NCBI GenBank assembly: GCA_025370075.1
Contig: CP073016.1
Coordinates: 3,162,001-3,226,000 of the forward strand
Reading direction: 5' to 3'
Length of the DNA stretch: 64,000 nucleotides
From: Chryseotalea sp. WA131a
GTDB lineage: Bacteria > Bacteroidota > Bacteroidia > Cytophagales > Cyclobacteriaceae
Shown here: in pieces, positions 58,879 to 64,000 of the stretch
How positions within the stretch are numbered: the stretch's first letter is position 1
Layout of the letters: every line of letters starts with the position of its first letter
Position numbers and translations under genes: made by a program
The notes under the pieces: model-generated
Database searches by the model: none
What the model saw: only the letters and a program-made list of their open reading frames with translations
Told to the model about the DNA's origin: nothing

Positions 58879-58936
58879 GGTAGAAAGCTGTTCAACTTTA
58901 GAGTAAATACAAAACAATAATGATTCACAACCGTCT

Positions 58937-60085
58937 ATGACCTTCGACAAAATCTATCAATACAATTTCCCAACCACCATTCGTTTTGGAGCAGGCTCGC
59001 GCCACGAGCTAGCAGACTATCTACATAAAAATAATTTGAAAAAGCCGCTCGTGGTTACTGACCCCACGGTTGCACAGTTGGGGTTCTTCAAAAAACTAAT
59101 AGCCGAACTTCAGCAAAAAAATATTTCCACCGAAGTATTTAGTGACATTCACAAAAACCCAGTGAAGTCAGACGTGTACAAAGGCACAGACGTGTATGAT
59201 GCAACCCATCGCGACTGCATTATTGGCATTGGTGGAGGCGCTGCCTTAGACGTGGCCCGCGCCATTTTGTTGCGTGTCAATCACCGCGAAGATTTATTTA
59301 AATACGATGACTTGATCGGTGGTGATGTTTTTGTCACCAACGATGTTCCTCACTTCCTTACGATTCCCACCACGGCCGGAACCGGTAGTGAGGTAGGAAG
59401 AAGTGCAATCATTGCCGATGATACAACACATCAAAAGAAAATTCTTTTTGCACCAAAGTTGTTGGCTAAAATAATTTTTGCCGATCCTGAACTTACATTT
59501 GATTTACCTCCGTTTGTAACGGCCGCCACAGGCATGGATGCGCTCACTCATAACATGGAAGCCTATCTCGCAAAAATGCCACATCCGTTATGTGAAGGAA
59601 TTGCATTGGAGGGCATATCACTCATCCATCAATCGCTGGAGCAAGCAGTGAACAAACCCGACTTGGAATCGCGCAGCAAAATGATGATTGCCTCGCTAAT
59701 GGGAGCTGTGGCATTTCAAAAAGGGTTGGGCGTGGTGCATTCGTTGGCGCATCCTCTTTCTTCGTTGTTGGATACTCACCATGGCTTGGCAAATGCGGTG
59801 AATATTCCTTACGGGATGCAGTTTAACGTGGCAGGAATTGAACACAAATTCAAACGTATTGCACGCACGTTGGAATTGAAAGAGGAAACAGGCGAGGCCG
59901 TAGTGAATTATTTGTTTGACTTGAATACGAAAATAAAAATACCACACAAGCTGAGCGAAATTGGAGTGAAGCAAGAACATATTGAAACCTTGGCAGATTT
60001 GGCCATTGCCGATTTTGCGCATCCCAATAATCCGAAACCCGTTTCGCGAGACGATTTTAAACAATTGTACTTGCGGGCGCTATAA
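58937..60085 (+). CDS. iron-containing alcohol dehydrogenase
   Basis: This 382-residue group III alcohol dehydrogenase has the NAD-binding IGIGGGAALDVARA and PTTAGTGSEVGRS motifs. The metal ligands are Asp201 and His205 in GMDALTHNMEAY, His268 in GVVHSLAHPL and His282 in HHGLANAV. It would oxidise the primary alcohol of a gamma-glutamylated amino alcohol to the aldehyde, if the neighbouring ligase makes such a compound. Substrate is inferred from the locus only. Confidence 0.92.
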   Translation: MTFDKIYQYNFPTTIRFGAGSRHELADYLHKNNLKKPLVVTDPTVAQLGFFKKLIAELQQKNISTEVFSDIHKNPVKSDVYKGTDVYDATHRDCIIGIGGGAALDVARAILLRVNHREDLFKYDDLIGGDVFVTNDVPHFLTIPTTAGTGSEVGRSAIIADDTTHQKKILFAPKLLAKIIFADPELTFDLPPFVTAATGMDALTHNMEAYLAKMPHPLCEGIALEGISLIHQSLEQAVNKPDLESRSKMMIASLMGAVAFQKGLGVVHSLAHPLSSLLDTHHGLANAVNIPYGMQFNVAGIEHKFKRIARTLELKEETGEAVVNYLFDLNTKIKIPHKLSEIGVKQEHIETLADLAIADFAHPNNPKPVSRDDFKQLYLRAL

Positions 60086-60092
60086 AATCTTT

Positions 60093-60785
60093 ATGAAAAA
60101 AATCGTAGTAGGCGTTACCGATTGCAGCAAATATGCAAAGTATGCCGATTGGATTTCGAGCGATAGGAATGTGGAAGTAGTAAAGCTAGGGTACACGCTT
60201 TCTTTTGATGAGGTAAAGAAGTGCGAAGGTGTGCTTTTTACCGGAGGTGAAGATGTGCACCCAAGATTTTACAACCGTATGGATTTGTTGCAGTTCTGTT
60301 ATCCAGATGATGTGGATGAAAGGCGGGACGAATTTGATTTAAAAGTCTTGGACTACACCCAATCGCATGGCCTACCGGTGTTGGGCATTTGCAGAGGCTT
60401 GCAAATCGCCAATGTGTTTTTTGGCGGCACCTTAATTCCAGACTTGCCTTCTTTTGGAAGATTCAATCATTCCAAGTTTGGCGAAGGCAACGATCGTTAC
60501 CACTCCATTCAAATTGATCCAGAAGGTCAATTGAGTAAAATTACCGAATGTCAATCGGGTAAAGTAAATAGTGCACATCATCAAGCCGTAAAACATGTAG
60601 GCAAAGGATTAGTCGCCAATTGCTTTTCTGCAGATGGTGTCATTGAAGGGCTGGAGCGAATCAATCCAATTGGTAAACCATCGCTTACACTAGTGCAGTG
60701 GCACCCTGAGCGCATGCTCAATCAACAAGATGCTTTGTCATTCAAAATCAAACAGCATTTTCTAGAAGCGATCGGAAAGCAATAA
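60093..60785 (+). CDS. class I glutamine amidotransferase-type gamma-glutamyl hydrolase (PuuD-like)
   Basis: This 230-residue protein starts at ATG 60093, eight bases after the previous gene; the longer frame overlaps the dehydrogenase and is unlikely. The catalytic cysteine Cys100 is in VLGICRGLQIAN, and the His204/Glu206 pair is in VQWHPERM. LFTGGEDVHPRFY and SAHHQAVKHVG fit the C26 peptidase group. PuuD removes glutamate from gamma-glutamyl-GABA. Here it would release glutamate from a gamma-glutamylated product. Confidence 0.93.
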   Translation: MKKIVVGVTDCSKYAKYADWISSDRNVEVVKLGYTLSFDEVKKCEGVLFTGGEDVHPRFYNRMDLLQFCYPDDVDERRDEFDLKVLDYTQSHGLPVLGICRGLQIANVFFGGTLIPDLPSFGRFNHSKFGEGNDRYHSIQIDPEGQLSKITECQSGKVNSAHHQAVKHVGKGLVANCFSADGVIEGLERINPIGKPSLTLVQWHPERMLNQQDALSFKIKQHFLEAIGKQ

Positions 60786-60826
60786 TTGGCAAGTAAATTT
60801 TTTCAACAGATTTTCAATCGATAACC

Positions 60827-62191
60827 ATGCACATAATCAACCCAGCCACCGCAGAAATCATCACTGAATTAACAGAAGACAATCAAGTTTCTGTTGCTAA
60901 GAAGTTTCAATTGTTGAAAGAAGGCCAAAAGCGGTGGAAGAATGTTCCTTTGGGCGAGCGGATCAAAGTCTTGCAAAAATTTTCTTCACTGTTGGAGGCC
61001 GACATCGAATCGTTGGCTGCAGTGCTTACATCTGAAGTAGGAAAACCGTTGCAGCAATCGCGCAATGAAGTAAATGGAGCAAGGTCGCGCATCCAATGGT
61101 TGACATCCCATGCCGAGAGATACTTGGCGGATGAAGTGATGGTGCAAGAGAACAATCTCACCGAAAAAATTTCGTACGAACCGCTGGGGGTTGTTTGTAA
61201 TATTTCTGCGTGGAACTATCCGTATCTGGTAGGTGTCAATGTTTTTGTTCCGGCCTTGCTAGCCGGCAATAGTGTACTTTACAAGCCTTCTGAATATGCT
61301 ACACTTACGGGATTGGAAATGAAGAAGAAGTTAAAGCAAGCCGGCCTACCCGATGCTGTCTTTCAAGTAGCTGTGGGCGAAAAGCAAGTAGGTGAACTTT
61401 TATTGAGTTTGCCGTGTGACGGATATTTTTTTACAGGCTCTTATAAAACTGGAAAATATATTTATGAACGTGTTTCCGCCAAGATGGTACCTTGTCAATG
61501 TGAGTTGGGCGGAAAAGATCCCTTGTATGTGGCCGATGATGTGGCCGATGTAAAAGCGGTGGCAGCAGGTACGGCCGATGGCGCTTTCTACAACAACGGG
61601 CAAAGCTGCTGTGCGGTGGAACGGATTTATGTTCATGAAAAAATTTACGAACAATATGTGGATGAATTTGTGAAGGAAGTAAAGACTTGGAAACTAGGCG
61701 CGCCAACAGAGCCAAGTGTTTATTTTGGTGCCATTACACGGCAAGAACAATTGGAGGTTTTGCAAAACCAAGTGGAGGATGCAACGAAGAAAGGAGCAAA
61801 TATTTTGCTTGGCGGAAAAAAGATACAGGGGAAAGGAAATTATTTCGAACCGACCGTATTGACAAATGTCACTCACCAGATGGATATCATGCGCGAAGAA
61901 TCGTTCGGCCCTGTGATCGGTATTATGAAAGTAAAAAACGATGCGGAGGCGATTGAGTTGATGCAAGATTCTGATTATGGATTGACGGCATCGGTTTATA
62001 GTGCTGACAAGTCGCGTGCGGAAAATATTTTACAACAAATTAATTCAGGCACGGGTTATTGGAATTGTTGTGACCGCGTGAGCGCGGCAGTGCCATGGAG
62101 CGGTAGAAGCCATTCTGGTTTTGGCGCAACTTTATCGCATGCAGGGCTGCGGGCTTTTACCAAACCGAAGGCGTATCAGATGAGGGGTTAA
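60827..62191 (+). CDS. NAD(P)-dependent aldehyde dehydrogenase
   Basis: This 454-residue enzyme has the ALDH motifs: ISAWNYPYLVGVNVFVPALLAGNSVLYKPSEYA, catalytic Glu226 in CELGGKDP, catalytic Cys261 in NNGQSCCAVER, and REESFGPVIGI. It is 41 bases after the hydrolase. In this locus it would oxidise the aldehyde made by the dehydrogenase to a carboxylate, e.g. gamma-glutamylglycine. Confidence 0.93.
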   Translation: MHIINPATAEIITELTEDNQVSVAKKFQLLKEGQKRWKNVPLGERIKVLQKFSSLLEADIESLAAVLTSEVGKPLQQSRNEVNGARSRIQWLTSHAERYLADEVMVQENNLTEKISYEPLGVVCNISAWNYPYLVGVNVFVPALLAGNSVLYKPSEYATLTGLEMKKKLKQAGLPDAVFQVAVGEKQVGELLLSLPCDGYFFTGSYKTGKYIYERVSAKMVPCQCELGGKDPLYVADDVADVKAVAAGTADGAFYNNGQSCCAVERIYVHEKIYEQYVDEFVKEVKTWKLGAPTEPSVYFGAITRQEQLEVLQNQVEDATKKGANILLGGKKIQGKGNYFEPTVLTNVTHQMDIMREESFGPVIGIMKVKNDAEAIELMQDSDYGLTASVYSADKSRAENILQQINSGTGYWNCCDRVSAAVPWSGRSHSGFGATLSHAGLRAFTKPKAYQMRG

Positions 62192-62192
62192 T

Positions 62193-62390
62193 TCAATCCT
62201 CCATCCACACCAAAAAAGAAATCATCACCAACTGATCACTCAGGTATTGAACGATCGGTTCATCTGGAAGAAATTGATTGCCGTATTTTTTGCGGATTGC
62301 TTTTACTTCTTCATCCGTCACATATTCGGTGGCAATCAGTTTGTGCGAAGGGTCAACCTTCTTTTTCAACGAGATCAGCATACGTTTCAT
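62193..62390 (-). CDS. small hypothetical protein
   Basis: This 65-residue protein (HKLIATEYVTDEEVKAIRKKYG, then a hydrophobic-aromatic end LVMISFLVWMED) has no recognised domain. It converges with the aldehyde dehydrogenase, with one base between them. It is divergent from the alpha/beta-hydrolase gene across a palindrome. A real gene is likely because the frame fills the gap exactly. Confidence 0.6.
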   Translation of the reverse strand: MKRMLISLKKKVDPSHKLIATEYVTDEEVKAIRKKYGNQFLPDEPIVQYLSDQLVMISFLVWMED

Positions 62391-62428
62391 AGTCGTGATT
62401 TTAGTGTATCAATCTTAGGGCCTTTTGG

Positions 62429-62447
62429 TTTGTCAAAAAATGACAAA
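62429..62447. promoter_or_regulatory. perfect palindrome in a divergent promoter region
   Basis: TTTGTCA-AAAAA-TGACAAA is a perfect 7-bp inverted repeat with a five-base centre. It lies 20 bases upstream of the -7 element TATCTTTG at 62469-62476 and also upstream of the leftward small gene. It is a plausible regulator binding site. Confidence 0.45.
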
Positions 62448-62468
62448 TATCAGTTGCACTGAAATAGG

Positions 62469-62476
62469 TATCTTTG
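62469..62476 (+). promoter_or_regulatory. Bacteroidota -7 promoter element TATCTTTG
   Basis: This exact TAnnTTTG match precedes the alpha/beta-hydrolase gene; a TTG at 62454-62456 is closer than standard. The palindrome at 62429-62447 lies just upstream. Confidence 0.45.
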
Positions 62477-62541
62477 CGGCCTTGCTGCAGACTATGTAGC
62501 TAAGCAACAGGCAATTTTAACCACCAACACCAACATTGCTG

Positions 62542-63378
62542 ATGACTGTCGCTCAACTCAATTACCGAAGTAGGATGTGGCAAAATCGGCTGAAAAAGGG
62601 ATTGGGCATTTTGCTCGCCACTTTTGTAATTTTAGTAATGGCTTTCCAATTTTTGCAAGACAAATTGATTTTTCAAGGCGTGCGGCTGGATGCTTCGCAT
62701 GCGTTTGTTTTCAACCAATCTTTTGATGAGCATTTTATCAATACACCCGATGGTCACCAACTAAATGTCATTCATTTCAAAACATCCGTAGCACCAAAGG
62801 GTTTGATTTTATATTTCCACGGAAATCGAGACAATCTTCAACGTTGGGGAAACTACGCATCGGATTTTACGAAGCACGGATACGAAGTGTTGATGATGGA
62901 CTATCGGGGCTATGGCAAAAGTACGGGCAAGCCCAATGAAGAAATTCTGTATGCAGACGCGGCCTTGGTATGGTTGTGGGCGAAAAACAATTTGGTTATT
63001 CCGCAATTGGTGGTGTATGGTCGCTCGTTAGGTACCGCGGTGGCTTCGCGATTAGCTATGGAAGCCAAACCACAATTATTGATTTTAGAAACTCCGTTTG
63101 ATGAACTGCGTGGTGCTATTGTGCCATGGCTCAAGCCTGTTTTTTCCATATTGCCTTTTGACTATACCTTCTCTAATCGCGATCATCTTTTACAAACCAA
63201 TTACCGCAAAGTCATTTTTCATGGCACCGATGATTTGGTTACACCCATTAGTTCGGCTTTGCGATTAAAACCATTGCTGAAAGACGGAGACGAATTTTTC
63301 ATTATTCCGCACGGTACACATGGCAACCTTCGTGAGTTTAAAGAGTACCATTCCCGACTGGCCGAAGTACTACGGTAA
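62542..63378 (+). CDS. membrane-anchored alpha/beta-hydrolase (first of a tandem pair)
   Basis: This 278-residue protein starts at ATG 62542 (or 62575) with a single N-terminal membrane helix (about residues 21-40). The hydrolase fold carries the oxyanion segment LILYFHGNRDNLQRWG, the nucleophile elbow VYGRSLGTAVA, and the acid and base in FHGTDDLVTP and HGTHGNLREF. It resembles the BEM46/YfhR-type serine hydrolases. A paralogue follows 87 bases downstream. The substrate is unknown. Confidence 0.9.
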   Translation: MTVAQLNYRSRMWQNRLKKGLGILLATFVILVMAFQFLQDKLIFQGVRLDASHAFVFNQSFDEHFINTPDGHQLNVIHFKTSVAPKGLILYFHGNRDNLQRWGNYASDFTKHGYEVLMMDYRGYGKSTGKPNEEILYADAALVWLWAKNNLVIPQLVVYGRSLGTAVASRLAMEAKPQLLILETPFDELRGAIVPWLKPVFSILPFDYTFSNRDHLLQTNYRKVIFHGTDDLVTPISSALRLKPLLKDGDEFFIIPHGTHGNLREFKEYHSRLAEVLR

Positions 63379-63465
63379 ATCCCATAAGGTATTCTTTTAC
63401 TTTTGCGTAAAGACCTTATAGGATTAAGCTTTTTTTTCTTATCATTATTTCTTACTTTTTACGAA

Positions 63466-64000
63466 ATGGTTAGCACATTGATTTACACGGTGGTGGTTAT
63501 GGCCTGTGTTTACGCAGGTTTGTGTTTGGCCATATTATTCTTTCAGCACCTGTTTTTCTTCCGCCCTGAGATTTTAGCCACGCATTTCAAATATCAATAT
63601 GCTTTTCCTTTTGATGAACTTGATTTTGATATGCCCGATGGAGGGAAGATCAACGCCATTCATTTTAAAGTTCCTAACTCGCGTGGAGTAATCTATTATC
63701 TGAAGGGCAATTCACGGAGTATCAAAGGGTGGGGCAAGTTTGCAAAAGATTTTGTGAGCAATGGGTATGACTTTTTTATGATGGACTACCGCGGCTTCGG
63801 AAAAAGTAAAGGCAAGCGAACACAACAAAAATTATTTGATGATGCTCAGTTTTTGTACAAATGGCTGCTGGAGAATTATCGACAAGATCAAATTGTGGTC
63901 TTCGGTCGTTCATTCGGGACAGGTATAGCCGCTCACGTGGCTTCGCAAAATCACCCCCGATTGCTTGTATTGGATTCGCCTTATTTTAGTTTTTTGTATA
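63466..64000 (+). CDS. alpha/beta-hydrolase paralogue, cut by the right edge
   Basis: From ATG 63466 a frame of 178 codons runs off the window. It has an N-terminal membrane helix (about residues 4-26), the loop FMMDYRGFGKSKGKRTQQK and the nucleophile elbow VVFGRSFGTGIAA. It shares layout and motifs with the preceding hydrolase but has LKGNSRSIKGWG instead of FHGNRDN at the oxyanion position, so the usual HG pair is not conserved. The 3' end is missing. Confidence 0.85.
   Translation, partial: MVSTLIYTVVVMACVYAGLCLAILFFQHLFFFRPEILATHFKYQYAFPFDELDFDMPDGGKINAIHFKVPNSRGVIYYLKGNSRSIKGWGKFAKDFVSNGYDFFMMDYRGFGKSKGKRTQQKLFDDAQFLYKWLLENYRQDQIVVFGRSFGTGIAAHVASQNHPRLLVLDSPYFSFLY

Noticed and set aside
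59982..60092. Longer N-terminus of the PuuD-like hydrolase
   Set aside because: It overlaps the end of the dehydrogenase in another frame and precedes the family N-terminus.

Overview
The window looks like a chromosomal segment of a Bacteroidota bacterium, most likely a gliding-type Cytophagales/Cyclobacteriaceae-like organism. This rests on a GldB-like lipoprotein, many Bacteroidota-type secreted lipoproteins, a free-standing TonB-plug/CarboxypepD-reg-like protein, absence of obvious Shine-Dalgarno sequences, and repeated occurrence of the Bacteroidota promoter signature (TTTG or TTG, about 19 bases, then TAnnTTTG) just upstream of genes. The exact taxon cannot be fixed from sequence reading alone.

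Layout. 1-9.1 kb: a TPR protein cut by the left edge, a PhoD-type phosphatase, a thioredoxin-fold protein, a PLP dehydratase/racemase, a membrane protein, an APC permease, mutY, an HU-like protein, a TPR protein, and a 29-residue very basic protein too short for usual gene calling. 9.1-15.1 kb: RNase G, a methyltransferase, a complete IS1380-type insertion sequence with 19-bp ends and a TTTAA duplication, two thioredoxin-family genes, and an AT-rich 460-bp gap. 15.2-29.1 kb: a lipoprotein, class V aminotransferase, acyltransferase, SDR, radA, a DUF885-like lipoprotein, a GH3-type enzyme, then a run of envelope genes on the minus strand (GldB-like lipoprotein, plug-like protein, S41 protease), a deoxynucleoside kinase and a YkvI-type transporter.

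29.1-47.6 kb: Uma2, rluD, a holin-like membrane protein, three toxin-antitoxin loci (a RelE pair; a YefM/YoeB pair whose toxin has lost its stop codon; a HicBA pair whose toxin has a nonsense codon), a DnaQ-UvrC fusion, a PA0069-type radical SAM protein, an ACC-deaminase-like enzyme, YraN, a PGI/PMI isomerase, lipB, a GH113-like enzyme with two companions, three tandem TPM-domain proteins, glyA, tatC, rpiB and prmA. tRNA-Leu(UAA) and tRNA-Gly(GCC) follow, with three near-identical 121-bp repeats built on the 3' half of the tRNA-Leu gene.

47.6-64 kb: two DinB-type proteins, a PepSY-like protein, an RDD membrane-protein gene split cleanly by an IS4-type element (8-bp duplication; removing the element restores the frame), a lipid kinase, a TPR protein and an amidohydrolase. 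Then comes the most interesting metabolic locus: an ethanolamine-type permease, a glutamine-synthetase-family ligase, an iron-type alcohol dehydrogenase, a class-I glutamine-amidotransferase-type gamma-glutamyl hydrolase and an aldehyde dehydrogenase, interrupted by a ParE-type toxin-antitoxin pair. Together these five encode the steps needed for a coenzyme-B12-independent, gamma-glutamylated route from ethanolamine (or a similar amino alcohol) to glycine plus glutamate. The window ends in two tandem alpha/beta-hydrolases, the second cut by the right edge.
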